Of a DNA stretch of 52,836 bases, positions 23,947 to 32,762 are shown piece by piece. Each line of letters opens with the position of its first letter. Position 1 is the stretch's first letter. Position numbers and translations under genes: made by a program. The stretch spans positions 64,001-116,836 of the forward strand of contig CANQKD010000008.1 in NCBI GenBank assembly GCA_947624375.1. The letters are read 5' to 3'. The stretch is from an uncultured Clostridia bacterium. Its GTDB lineage: Bacteria; Bacillota; Clostridia; Oscillospirales; Ruminococcaceae. The notes under the pieces are model-generated. The model made no database searches and had not been told where the DNA came from. It saw nothing but the letters and a program-made list of their open reading frames with translations.

Positions 23947-25872
23947 TTAATACGGTCCCGTTGACCTTCCTGCGCGCTTTTTCGCGCGTTTCTGTGCGTA
24001 CATCAAAACATCGGCGCTCTTTATGCCCTCTTCAAGCGAAGGCAGATTTTTCGTCAGCAAAGATATAATACCAAAGCTCGCCGATACATTGTATTCCAGA
24101 TCGTTTTCCTCTACCATGTCCGCTATAGTGCACGAAAAGCCTTCCGAGAATTTCTGTACAAAGCTGTCGGGCGATTCATCAAACAGCCTCAGCCCTACAA
24201 ACTCATCACCGCCGAAACGCGCCGCAATGCCGTCTTTGCCTATGTACTGATACAGCGCATCGGCAACTATTTTTATAGCCTTGTCACCGCAGGCGTGACC
24301 GAACTTGTCGTTTATGTCTTTCAGATTGTCAAGGTCTGCCGAGATAATAACAAGGAACTTGTTCTGACTTAGCTGCGGTTCTATCATCTTTTTGGTGAGA
24401 GAGTAGTAACCGTTTCTGCTCATAAGCCCCGTCATGCTGTCATAAAAGCTCGTCTTTTCAAGGTGCTTGTTTATAGCCTCCATGTACTTGAAATTCGATA
24501 TTCTCTCGCATACAAAGCCAAGGTGCATACTAAGCGCCCTCAGCTGAAACATATTGATGTGCTCTATCTCCGTGTCGGCAGCCACATAGCCGTAAACAAC
24601 GTCATTATAGTGCAGCGGAAAAACAGTAACGTGCCGAAATTCCTTGTCACCGTACTTTTTGTCGGGTATAACGTCCGCAAGAGGGAACGTCTTGTCAGCA
24701 AATGTAAAGATGTTGCCCTCGCCGTGCTTTTCAAGCGCAGAATATACCGTGTCTGTTATAGTGTTTTCAGAGTATTTAACATCATCAGAAAGCCCCGTAA
24801 CATAGTCTGAGAACAAGCATACCCAAAGGTGCTGCGTGTATATGTGGTTGAAGAAATCTCCGATGGAACTCAGTATTTTGTCAAACGAGCCTTTCAGCTG
24901 TAAAGATGAACTCATTCTCGTTACCTCATCACTGAAACCGAGGTCGCAGCTCACTTCTTTCCAAAGAGAGGCAAGCTGATAGTTGTCAGGCGATTCTTCC
25001 ATGGTGCAGCCGCATGACTCCGATATCCTCTTTATAAAGTCAACAGTGCTCTCCTGCGGTATCTCTCTGCCGCTGCACATATCGTCAATGTAATCGAGAA
25101 CTTTTTTCGCAAGCGTTTTGTAGTCCAGCACAGCCGTCGTAAGTCTCGGGTTGTGAAATCTCTCCATATCAATGCCGTCAAAGCCCGTAACGATAACATC
25201 TTTCGGCACTTTGTAACCGTGCATCCTCAAAGAATCTATAGCTGTTATAGCCATAACATCGTTGGCGCAGATTATCGCCTGAGGGAATGGCAGCTTGCTC
25301 TTGTAAAACTTGTCCATAACAAGCTCTGTAGGGTAATCCCAGAACTCGCCCCAGCCTATTCTCTCGGGCTCGTCGGGCAGACCGTATTTTGCAATAGTCT
25401 CTTTGAACATTTTCAGCCTGTCGTCGGTATCCTCGTGAGCTTTTTTTCCTGCAATAAAGTTTATGTATTTGCAGCCGTGCTTTTCAATAACGTGCGAAAC
25501 AATATCGCTTATCGAAGAACCCATGCCGTATTTTATGCTTGCCGCCTCCGATATCACTTTGCCTATCGAGAGAACAGGCACGTTTTTCTCTTTCGCAGCC
25601 GCAATAATCTCTTTCATCTCTTCGTCCCAGTAAAATCTTTCGGGGAAAACAAGCAGAGCATCAAGATTCAGATGATCTATAATGCTGAAAACTTTCAGCT
25701 CGCCTTTAAGTATCTCCGTAGGTCCTACAATGTCAGAGTAAGTTGCAAAAATATAAAAATGGCTGTCTGCAAAGCGCGCGTCCTTTTCCGCGGCGCTTAC
25801 CAGAGCGTTTATAACATCTCTCTGTACCTGGTCGTCAATACGCGGCATACATACTGCTATCTCGTGACTCAT
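23947..25872 (-). CDS. LacI-type ligand-binding domain fused to GGDEF diguanylate cyclase
   Basis: A 641-residue cytoplasmic fusion. Residues 1-275 resemble the sugar-binding half of LacI/GalR repressors (VCMPRIDDQVQRDVINALVS, FPQAIICANDVMAITAIDSL, DVIVTGFDGIDMERFHNPRLTT) but the DNA-binding helix-turn-helix is absent. A middle region (about 290-460) looks GAF-like and helical. The C-terminal GGDEF domain has the intact motif FGGDEF (GGDEF at 554-558) and ADLDNLKDINDKFGHACGD, so c-di-GMP synthesis is expected. The inhibitory RxxD site is not conserved (the Arg position holds Ile/Gly). No membrane segment or signal peptide is seen. Likely role: converts an intracellular sugar-like signal into c-di-GMP. 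It has its own promoter. Confidence 0.9.
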   Translation of the reverse strand: MSHEIAVCMPRIDDQVQRDVINALVSAAEKDARFADSHFYIFATYSDIVGPTEILKGELKVFSIIDHLNLDALLVFPERFYWDEEMKEIIAAAKEKNVPVLSIGKVISEAASIKYGMGSSISDIVSHVIEKHGCKYINFIAGKKAHEDTDDRLKMFKETIAKYGLPDEPERIGWGEFWDYPTELVMDKFYKSKLPFPQAIICANDVMAITAIDSLRMHGYKVPKDVIVTGFDGIDMERFHNPRLTTAVLDYKTLAKKVLDYIDDMCSGREIPQESTVDFIKRISESCGCTMEESPDNYQLASLWKEVSCDLGFSDEVTRMSSSLQLKGSFDKILSSIGDFFNHIYTQHLWVCLFSDYVTGLSDDVKYSENTITDTVYSALEKHGEGNIFTFADKTFPLADVIPDKKYGDKEFRHVTVFPLHYNDVVYGYVAADTEIEHINMFQLRALSMHLGFVCERISNFKYMEAINKHLEKTSFYDSMTGLMSRNGYYSLTKKMIEPQLSQNKFLVIISADLDNLKDINDKFGHACGDKAIKIVADALYQYIGKDGIAARFGGDEFVGLRLFDESPDSFVQKFSEGFSCTIADMVEENDLEYNVSASFGIISLLTKNLPSLEEGIKSADVLMYAQKRAKKRAGRSTGPY

Positions 25873-25921
25873 TTACTGACCCTCCTTACACCGCCGGGGC
25901 ATAATAATACATCATAATTAT

Positions 25922-25949
25922 ATTATACTCGATTTTTTGTTTTTGTCAA
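25922..25949 (-). promoter_or_regulatory. Promoter of the LacI-GGDEF gene
   Basis: Reverse strand TTGACA (forward 25944-25949), 16-base spacer, TATAAT (forward 25922-25927). Confidence 0.75.
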
Positions 25950-25982
25950 TATAATTGCATATTATTTATATCTTTTAGCCAT

Positions 25983-27233
25983 TTATACGTTCCAGCTTGA
26001 AAGATACTTTTCCTGCTCGGGCGTAAGCCTGTCTATCTCGATACCCAAGAAACGCAGCTTGTTGAGCGCAACTTCTCTGTCTATCTCTTTCGGTACGTCT
26101 ATTATCATCTCACTGAGCTTTCCCTTGTTCTTTACAAGATACTCGGCTGACATAGCCTGAATAGCGAATGACATATCCATTATCTCCGCAGGGTGACCGT
26201 CTCCTGCCGCAAGGTTTACCAGCCTGCCCTCGCCGATAACATACAGAGTGCTGCCGTTTGTAAGCCTGTAACCCTCTATGTTGTTTCGCGCCGGGAAGCG
26301 ATCAACGCATATCTTTTTTAAGCCTGCAACGTCAACTTCGCAGTCAAAGTGACCTGCGTTGCAAAGTATCGCGCCGTCTTTCATGTTGTAAAACGCCTTT
26401 TCGGTTATAACGTCCTTGCAGCCTGTTACAGTAACGAAAAAGTCGCCGATCTTCGCCGCTTCTTCCATCGGCATAACTTTAAAGCCGTCCATAACAGCCT
26501 CTATAGCCTTTATCGGGTCTACTTCTGTAACAATAACTTTCGCGCCCAGCCCCTTAGCCCTCATCGAAACGCCCTTGCCGCACCAGCCGTAGCCTGCCAC
26601 AACAACGTTCTTGCCTGCAACTATCAGGTTCGTAGTGCGGTTTATGCCGTCCCATACCGACTGCCCCGTGCCGTAGCGGTTGTCAAACAAGTGCTTGCAG
26701 TCTGCGTTGTTTACCAGCACCATCGGGAATTTCAAAGCCTTGTCTTTGTTCATCGCAATAAGGCGTATAATGCCCGTCGTTGTCTCCTCGCAGCCGCCTA
26801 TAACGTTTGGTATAAGCTCGGGGTGCTTTGAGTGTATAAGGCTCACCAGGTCGCCGCCGTCATCTATAATAATGTTCGGCGCGGCAGATATAACGCAGTC
26901 AATGTGCCTGTTGTATTCCTCATCAGTCGCGCCGTGCCATGCAAAAACGTTCAGACCGTCTTTCACCAGTGCAGCCGCAACATCGTCTTGTGTCGAGAGC
27001 GGATTTGACCCCGTTACAAACATTTGAGCGCCGCCTGCTTTAAGCACCTTGCAAAGGTAGGCAGTCTTCGCCTCCAGATGTACCGACAGCGCTATTTTCA
27101 GCCCCTTGAACGGCTGTTCCTTTTCAAATCGCTCCTCCAGCATTCGCAGCAGCGGCATATTGCCTTTAACCCAGTCTATCTTGCGCTTGCCGCTTTCCCA
27201 GATGTCGGCATTGCGGATCTCACTTTGTGGCAT
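25983..27233 (-). CDS. ahcY: Adenosylhomocysteinase (S-adenosylhomocysteine hydrolase), short form
   Basis: A 416-residue NAD-dependent enzyme that splits S-adenosylhomocysteine into adenosine and homocysteine after methylation reactions. Key features are H52, D125 (DDGGDL), E151, K180-D184-N185 (CKHLFDN), the NAD loop GYGWCGKG at 214-221 and NAGHFDCEVD. The chain ends at YLSSWNV and lacks the Lys/Tyr-bearing C-terminal extension of human-type enzymes, as in short archaeal and thermophile forms. The usual VND before the Lys loop reads VNN (174-176). GGGAGGAAAC precedes the ATG. No SAH riboswitch is visible in the short upstream region. Confidence 0.95.
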   Translation of the reverse strand: MPQSEIRNADIWESGKRKIDWVKGNMPLLRMLEERFEKEQPFKGLKIALSVHLEAKTAYLCKVLKAGGAQMFVTGSNPLSTQDDVAAALVKDGLNVFAWHGATDEEYNRHIDCVISAAPNIIIDDGGDLVSLIHSKHPELIPNVIGGCEETTTGIIRLIAMNKDKALKFPMVLVNNADCKHLFDNRYGTGQSVWDGINRTTNLIVAGKNVVVAGYGWCGKGVSMRAKGLGAKVIVTEVDPIKAIEAVMDGFKVMPMEEAAKIGDFFVTVTGCKDVITEKAFYNMKDGAILCNAGHFDCEVDVAGLKKICVDRFPARNNIEGYRLTNGSTLYVIGEGRLVNLAAGDGHPAEIMDMSFAIQAMSAEYLVKNKGKLSEMIIDVPKEIDREVALNKLRFLGIEIDRLTPEQEKYLSSWNV

Positions 27234-27333
27234 ATCTGTTTCCTCCCGTGAAAATTTTCTGTCTTAAATATTGTAACACATTTTTTCTTAATATGCAATA
27301 TCTTAAAATGAGTTTAAGATTATCTTAATTACC

Positions 27334-27362
27334 TTGAAAATCGGAAAAAGTGATGTTACAAT
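27334..27362 (+). promoter_or_regulatory. Promoter of the 27402 membrane protein
   Basis: TTGAAA (27334-27339), 17-base spacer, TACAAT (27357-27362). Confidence 0.65.
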
Positions 27363-27401
27363 ATATATTGTCAAAAAACTTCGTCGCAAGGGGAAAGTAA
27401 A

Positions 27402-28880
27402 ATGAAAGAGCGCATAATGAATATCGCAAATATTTTGGGCGCATTTGTATTTGTGATCATAACAGCGGTGTTCTACTTTAAGCCAAACAGATATTACGGC
27501 GCAGGTATAAAAGTGTTGGGGTTCGCAGCCGCCGTTTTAGTAATAGCACTGCTCTGCTTTATCTTAAAAAACAAAGATAAACTGCCAAAGCTTCCGTGCG
27601 TTACCCTGCGCAGAGCGTATATAGTCACAGCCGCCGCGCTGTTTGTTTTGCAGCTTTTGTATGTTCTTTCGGTAAACTATGCTCCCGTCAGCGACGGCAA
27701 ATACCTTGACATCATCTGCCGCAATATTATTGATGGCAGAAGCACCTATTTTTCTCTCGAAGCATATCAAACCCACTACCTTGAAAGATATTCAAATCAG
27801 TGGGGCCTGTTTTTGCTGCAAACGCTTTTGTATAAGACCGTCAGAGCGGTGTTTGGCTATATCCCGAAACTTACCGCGCCCCTCGCCGCCATGGCGTGTA
27901 TGCAGCTGTCGTTTTTTCTTGTGTATAAACTTGCCGATAAGCTTTTCAAACGCCGCGCGCATAAAATTCTCGGTATGCTTGCAGTGCTTTTGAATCCCGT
28001 GCTTTTCGCGTATTCCTGCATATTCTACAGCGATGTTGTTTCAATGCCTTTCCTGCTGGCGGCAGTGTACTTTGGCATTCTCGCCGCCGAAAGCATAGGC
28101 AGAAAACGCTTCCTGCTCTTTTCAGCCCTGACCGCAATAGCAGTCGGCATAGGCTTCTGCATAAAAGGGAGCGTTGCAGTTGCAGGCGTTGCGCTTATAA
28201 TATATCTGTTTTTCAAAGTAAACATTAAACGCTCACTTTGCTTTACAGCCGCCGCAGTTTTGGGTCTTGCAGGCATAGTTTTTGCCGAGCGGCAGATAAT
28301 GTACTGTAGTAATATCATAACCCCCGATGGTGTCGAGAGTTACGGCTTTCCGATGTCACACTGGGTGATGATGGGTCTTAACGGCAGGGGAGGATACAAC
28401 GATGACAGTTTTATGTTCACCTACTCTCAGCCCGACAAACAAACACGAGATGCAGCCTGCCGAGAAAAGATCAGCGCCACACTAAGCGATATGGGTATAT
28501 CAGGCATGGCAAAACATATCGTAGATAAACTGAACTATACATGGTCTGGCGGCGTTTACCAGCTCACTTGGCAGCTCAGCAATACCGCCGATAGCCCTGC
28601 CAAACGCTTCTTCGGCGGCTCTGCTGCGTTTTTGTGGATCGCTTTCACAGTGCAGGATATTCTCATCCTGCTGATGACCGTTTCTTTCTTGCTCTCCGCA
28701 CTGCATTGCCGCACCGATGATCTGTATCTTTTGCGGCTGACGGCCCTGGGTCTTGTGCTTTTTCTGCTTCTGTGGGAAACGCGCTCACGCTATATGATAA
28801 ATACGCTGCCGCTGTTTGTGCTTGTCGCCTCCGATGGTCTTTTCAACCTGAAACCGGCGCAAAAAAGTCCTGCTCCTTAA
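27402..28880 (+). CDS. Polytopic membrane protein, probable GT-C-type glycosyltransferase
   Basis: A 492-residue protein with about ten to eleven hydrophobic segments. The first outer loop carries an acidic motif (SDGKYLDIICRNI, near 97-109) where GT-C glycosyltransferases such as ArnT and PMT place their catalytic Asp. A large loop near 300-395 (with GLNGRGGYNDDSFMF and LNYTWSGGVYQLTW) is predicted outside the membrane. AAGGGGAAAG lies before the ATG. Such enzymes use polyprenyl-phosphate sugars to decorate wall polymers. The family call rests on architecture only; it could be another membrane protein of the same shape. It is a single-gene unit with a terminator overlapping its stop codon. 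Confidence 0.7.
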   Translation: MKERIMNIANILGAFVFVIITAVFYFKPNRYYGAGIKVLGFAAAVLVIALLCFILKNKDKLPKLPCVTLRRAYIVTAAALFVLQLLYVLSVNYAPVSDGKYLDIICRNIIDGRSTYFSLEAYQTHYLERYSNQWGLFLLQTLLYKTVRAVFGYIPKLTAPLAAMACMQLSFFLVYKLADKLFKRRAHKILGMLAVLLNPVLFAYSCIFYSDVVSMPFLLAAVYFGILAAESIGRKRFLLFSALTAIAVGIGFCIKGSVAVAGVALIIYLFFKVNIKRSLCFTAAAVLGLAGIVFAERQIMYCSNIITPDGVESYGFPMSHWVMMGLNGRGGYNDDSFMFTYSQPDKQTRDAACREKISATLSDMGISGMAKHIVDKLNYTWSGGVYQLTWQLSNTADSPAKRFFGGSAAFLWIAFTVQDILILLMTVSFLLSALHCRTDDLYLLRLTALGLVLFLLLWETRSRYMINTLPLFVLVASDGLFNLKPAQKSPAP

Positions 28881-28895
28881 ATGAAGCAGGACTAA
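28858..28895. terminator. Bidirectional terminator
   Basis: AGTCCTGCT (28866-28874) pairs with AGCAGGACT (28885-28893). The stop codon of the forward gene (28878-28880) lies in the loop. On the reverse strand TTTTTT follows, which suits the convergent hydrolase gene. Confidence 0.85.
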
Positions 28896-28899
28896 ACTT

Positions 28900-29832
28900 T
28901 TACTGATTGAAATACTTTGCAACAACGCTCTCGGCAGGCTTTCCGAAAATATCATAGCCCCAGTCAACAGCCGCTTTCTTCAAAGCATACGGTGTTGCCG
29001 ACCAGCACCATAAAACGTGACCTGCCACCCATGGGCACTTCTTCGTTGTGAAGAACATCGTTTCGTACCATCTTTCCTGTTCTTTCAGGTTGGCAGGGCT
29101 TCTCATTCCCCAGTTGCTGGGCTGCATAGATGCTCCCGACATCGACATACAGCCGACCTCCGAGAAGAAGAACGGCAGGTCGTACTTCTGCACAACGCCC
29201 TCTATTCTCTTCATCTGCTTATCCCATTCGTCAAGCGGGTAGTAGCCGCTTGACGATATAGCATCAAGTTCATCCCACCACGAAACATGGTCTTCAAGAT
29301 ACATCTCCGCATTGTAGGTAAGTATGCCGTTGTAAGCTCTTCTTATCTTGCGGATAAGCGCTCTCCATTCGTCCTCGCGGTGTTCGGTCATTACCATTTC
29401 ACAGCCGCATACAAAAAGGTCAACGCCCTCCGACTTTGCCATTTCTGCATAGTGCAGCTGAAATTCCGTATATGACTCAAACCATTTTTTCCATGTCGGC
29501 ATATTCGGAACGTCTTCTTCAAAGAAGTTTATGTAAGCCCTCCAGGTGCCGTCCTTGCAGTTGCAGGTGGGTTTAAGACCAACGTTGAAACCAAGCTTCT
29601 TCGCGTATCTTATAATAGCGATAAGCTCACTGTCGCTCATGGTAGCCTCTGTATCGTATCTTATTATCTCCGAGTGCGCATCATTCTGAAGACCGCACGG
29701 TACCAGCATTATAAGATTAGCAGGCGTGCGTTCTTTTATAGCTTCAAGGCTCTTGAAAGCATCTTTCTTGCTAAGAACGCCTCTGTTTGCAAACGGTGCA
29801 AAGGTTATGCCCTTAATATTACTAAGCTCCAT
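28900..29832 (-). CDS. Glycoside hydrolase, GH113-like (beta-mannanase type)
   Basis: A 310-residue TIM-barrel protein. The segments GITFAPFANRGVLS, LGFNVGLKPTCNCKDGTWRA, FVCGCEMV and FFFSEVGCMS follow the order seen in GH113 enzymes, with E145 as likely acid/base and E225 as likely nucleophile. Family members hydrolyse beta-1,4-mannan oligosaccharides. No signal peptide is present, so it probably acts inside the cell on imported oligosaccharides. GGAGGAT precedes the ATG. It follows rlmH on the same strand after 155 bases and appears to be a separate unit. Substrate specificity cannot be read from sequence. Confidence 0.8.
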   Translation of the reverse strand: MELSNIKGITFAPFANRGVLSKKDAFKSLEAIKERTPANLIMLVPCGLQNDAHSEIIRYDTEATMSDSELIAIIRYAKKLGFNVGLKPTCNCKDGTWRAYINFFEEDVPNMPTWKKWFESYTEFQLHYAEMAKSEGVDLFVCGCEMVMTEHREDEWRALIRKIRRAYNGILTYNAEMYLEDHVSWWDELDAISSSGYYPLDEWDKQMKRIEGVVQKYDLPFFFSEVGCMSMSGASMQPSNWGMRSPANLKEQERWYETMFFTTKKCPWVAGHVLWCWSATPYALKKAAVDWGYDIFGKPAESVVAKYFNQ

Positions 29833-29987
29833 TTAACTATCCTCCAGTCGAAAAAACGGTTTTATGTTTTTGAAAACACCTTAAACATAATTGTACACAA
29901 TAATTATATCACGTATAAAAATACAATAATATAAATAATATATCACAAAATATAAAATTTCTATCCAATTTTTCTATGATAACGTAT

Positions 29988-30470
29988 TCATTTGTGATAT
30001 TTTGAATTTGCTCCTATAGAAAACGCCCTGTATACCTGCTCTGTCAGCATAACTCTTGCCAGCTGATGCGGAAAAGTCATGCGCGACATCGAAAGCCTCA
30101 GATCACATTCCTTTTTAAAATCTTCATCAATACCGAACGACGACCCCACAAAGAAGTTCATAGTAGACCGTCCGCCCACCGCAAACTGTTTCAGCCTGTC
30201 TGAAAGCTGCACGCTTGAGAGCATATCCCCCTCGATGCACAAAGCAATATTCGCGGCGTTTTTCATTTTCGCAAATTTTCGCATTTCTTCGCTCTCTTTT
30301 GCAAGCGCAGCCTTTATCTCAGCCTCAGACGGCTCATCTTTCAGCCTTGCTTCCGAAAGCTCTGTAATACTTGCCTTCCCGAAAGCCGCCAACCTCTTTA
30401 TATACTCATCGCACGCATCGCGCCAGTATTTTTCTTTGAGTTTCCCCACGGTAACAATGTTTATCGTCAT
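29988..30470 (-). CDS. rlmH: 23S rRNA (pseudouridine1915-N3)-methyltransferase
   Basis: A 160-residue SPOUT-fold enzyme that methylates pseudouridine 1915 of 23S rRNA in assembled 70S ribosomes. Conserved segments are VGKLKEKYWRDACDEYIKRL at the start, ALCIEGDMLSS, the SAM-knot FFVGSSFGID and the end QVYRAFSIGANSKYHK. It overlaps walJ by four bases (ATGA), so the two are coupled; the same pair is common in Firmicutes. Confidence 0.95.
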   Translation of the reverse strand: MTINIVTVGKLKEKYWRDACDEYIKRLAAFGKASITELSEARLKDEPSEAEIKAALAKESEEMRKFAKMKNAANIALCIEGDMLSSVQLSDRLKQFAVGGRSTMNFFVGSSFGIDEDFKKECDLRLSMSRMTFPHQLARVMLTEQVYRAFSIGANSKYHK

Positions 30471-31249
30471 ATTATCATGACCTCTCCGCGCGTTTCAACG
30501 GGCGCAGTCATCAGTATGTAATCGCTGCCGCGCTCCATTCCGTAAAGAGCCTCAGTCACCGTGCGTTCAGCAGTCTGAGGGTCGTTGTTGTGGCGGCTTA
30601 AATGCCCCAGTATCAGCCGCGTTGTTCCGCGGGATACCAGCTTTCTCAGTTCCGCGCCGCTGTCACGGTTGTCCAGATGCCCGTGGTCAGACATTATCCT
30701 CTGCTTCAAAGGGTAGGGGTACGAGCCGTTCACCAACATATTTTTGTCGTAATTAGCCTCCAGCAGGACTATATCGCAGCCCATCAGGTTGTCATGTACA
30801 GTCTGCGTCACCTCGCCAAGGTCGGTGCATACGCAGACAGTCTTTCCGTCGGGCGTGTTTATCCTGTAACCGCAGCTTTGGCGCGTGTCATGCGGTGTCG
30901 CGAACGATGTCACCTCAAAATCGCCAATGCAAACGCTGCCGTTTATGTCGTATAGCCGAGAGCGCGCCGAAATGCACCCCGAAGCTGCAAGATATTCAGC
31001 ATTCAGCGGCTGCGCGAAAACATTCACAGCGTATTTTGAAGTGAAAGTTTTCAGCCCCTTTATGTGGTCTGAGTGTTCGTGCGTTATAAATATCGCCTGT
31101 ATCGCAGAGGTGGGTATATCGTTGCTTTGCAAAGCCCCCACCAGCCTCTTGCATGATACCCCTGCATCTATAAGTATGCCGCCTCTTCGGCTGCCTATAA
31201 AAGTCGCGTTTCCGTCGCTTGAAGAAAACAGCGGATAAACTCTTGCCAA
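30467..31249 (-). CDS. walJ: WalJ/YycJ-family metallo-beta-lactamase-fold hydrolase
   Basis: A 260-residue protein with the MBL-fold metal motif HEHSDH at residues 57-62, plus FATPHDTRQSCGYRI and SDHGHLDN supplying further His/Asp ligands. YycJ of Bacillus is a 5'-3' exonuclease linked to the WalRK locus and DNA repair. Here no walRK genes are adjacent; it sits between murA and rlmH. The start is TTG at 31249, with GAGGTGA (forward 31254-31260, reverse strand) directly upstream. A duplicated hairpin region separates it from murA. Confidence 0.88.
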   Translation of the reverse strand: MARVYPLFSSSDGNATFIGSRRGGILIDAGVSCKRLVGALQSNDIPTSAIQAIFITHEHSDHIKGLKTFTSKYAVNVFAQPLNAEYLAASGCISARSRLYDINGSVCIGDFEVTSFATPHDTRQSCGYRINTPDGKTVCVCTDLGEVTQTVHDNLMGCDIVLLEANYDKNMLVNGSYPYPLKQRIMSDHGHLDNRDSGAELRKLVSRGTTRLILGHLSRHNNDPQTAERTVTEALYGMERGSDYILMTAPVETRGEVMII

Positions 31250-31472
31250 AATATCACCTCAAAATTAAAGGCGACTGCCAAAGCCGCCTTGTTTCGCAAA
31301 ACTAAAGATATATAAAATTCGGGAATTCATTTCTCGAATTTTTATAGCGTGAGGGTACCGGAGCCGATGCCGGAAAGGGTACACGGGAAAACCGGTTCGG
31401 GGTGTCCCCGTGAAGCGCCGCATAACGGCGCAAAATGGCGACTGCCAAAGCCGCCGCCCAGTTTCGCTTATA
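31250..31472. repeat. Duplicated hairpin pair flanking a structured 150-base segment
   Basis: GGCGACTGCCAAAGCCGCC occurs at 31270-31288 and again, identical, at 31437-31455. On the reverse strand each copy folds into a 7-bp hairpin (GGCGGCT/AGTCGCC, loop TTGGC); the one nearer murA may be its terminator. Between them lie further inverted repeats: GCGCCGttatGCGGCGC-like near 31416-31432, CACGGG...CCCGTG near 31382-31413, CCGGAGCCGATGCCGG near 31359-31374 and ATTCGGGAATTC...CGAATTT near 31317-31346. No reading frame is supported. Confidence 0.7.
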
Positions 31473-32762
31473 TTATACACTTATAGCCATGTCGCTGCCC
31501 GAGGGCACATAAACTCTCTGAATATCCGCACCTATGGCTCTCAGCTTTTCTTCTATAGCCTCATAGCCTCTCTCAATGTGGTATATGTCAGATATCTCTG
31601 TAACGCCGCTTGCCGCAAGACCTGCAATAATCATTGCCGCGCCTGCTCTAAGGTCGGTAGCCTTGACCGGTGCGCCCGTCAGCCTGCCGCCGTGAATAAC
31701 TGCGACTTTTCCGTCAACAGAAATATCTGCTCCCATTCTGCGAAGCTCAGAAACATATCTGAAACGATTGTCAAAAATATCATCGTATACAGTGCTGGTG
31801 CCCTCTGCCAGAGTCAGCAGGGTAGACATCTGCGGCTGCATATCGGTCGGGAAGCCCGGGTGCGGCATAGTTCTTATGTTTGTCTTCAGGAAGATCCCGC
31901 CGCTGTCAGCCCTTACTCTTACGCTTTCGTCAAATTCTTCGACCGAAACGCCTATGTTTCTCAGTTTCGCGGTTATGCTTTCAAGGTGCTTGGGGATAAC
32001 GTTTTTGATAAGCACGTTGCCCCTTGTCGCGGCAGCGGCTACCATGTATGTTCCTGCCTCTATCTGGTCGGGTATAACGGGATAAGTAATGCCTTTAAGG
32101 TAGTCAACGCCCCTTATTTTTATAACATCTGTACCTGCGCCCCTTATGTCAGCGCCCATAGAGTTCAAAAAGTTTGCAACGTCAACAATGTGCGGCTCTT
32201 TTGCGGCATTTTCAATAACGGTGTAGCCCTTTGCCTTTACCGCCGCAAAAATAGCATTTATAGTTCCGCCTACGGTTATAAAATCAAAGTATATCTGATT
32301 GCCTATAAGCTCGTCAGCCTTTATGTGAACGCTTCCGTTCTCCATAATGTCAGAAGCTCCCAGCGCCTTGAATGCTTTCAGATGCTGATCTATCGGTCTG
32401 TCGCCAAGGTCGCAGCCGCCGGGCAGTGCCACCAGAGCCTCGTGAAATCTTCCCAGAAGCGTTCCGAGGAAATAGCTGGAAGCCCTCATAGAGCGCGCCA
32501 GATCATACGGCACTTTCGGCACAGAAATATTCTTCGTGTCGATCCGTACCGTATTTTTGTTTATCAGCCTTACATCAGCTCTCATCTGCCTGAAGATCTC
32601 AAGGCAAATGGCAATATCGCTGATGTCTGGCACATTTTCTATAATGCAAGGCTCATCGCAAAGTATCGCAGCGGTAACAATAGCTACGGCAGCGTTTTTT
32701 GCGCCGCTTATGGTAACTTCACCGTGCAGCGGCTTTCCGCCTCTTATAACAAATTTATCCAA
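31473..32762 (-). CDS. murA: UDP-N-acetylglucosamine 1-carboxyvinyltransferase
   Basis: A 429-residue enolpyruvyl transferase for the first committed step of peptidoglycan synthesis, in the cytoplasm. Residues KN (22-23), RASSYFLG, and LPGGCDLGDRPID with the active-site Cys117 are present, so the fosfomycin-binding thiol is intact. The start is TTG at 32762: GGAGG lies 8 bases upstream (forward 32771-32775), and translation then begins LDKFVIRGG as in the family; a longer frame from 32858 has no ribosome site. Firmicutes often have two MurA paralogues; which one this is cannot be said. Confidence 0.96.
   Translation of the reverse strand: MDKFVIRGGKPLHGEVTISGAKNAAVAIVTAAILCDEPCIIENVPDISDIAICLEIFRQMRADVRLINKNTVRIDTKNISVPKVPYDLARSMRASSYFLGTLLGRFHEALVALPGGCDLGDRPIDQHLKAFKALGASDIMENGSVHIKADELIGNQIYFDFITVGGTINAIFAAVKAKGYTVIENAAKEPHIVDVANFLNSMGADIRGAGTDVIKIRGVDYLKGITYPVIPDQIEAGTYMVAAAATRGNVLIKNVIPKHLESITAKLRNIGVSVEEFDESVRVRADSGGIFLKTNIRTMPHPGFPTDMQPQMSTLLTLAEGTSTVYDDIFDNRFRYVSELRRMGADISVDGKVAVIHGGRLTGAPVKATDLRAGAAMIIAGLAASGVTEISDIYHIERGYEAIEEKLRAIGADIQRVYVPSGSDMAISV

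Noticed and set aside
27234-27300. SAH riboswitch upstream of ahcY
   Set aside because: The space is short and AT-rich and lacks the GC-rich pseudoknot elements of that class.
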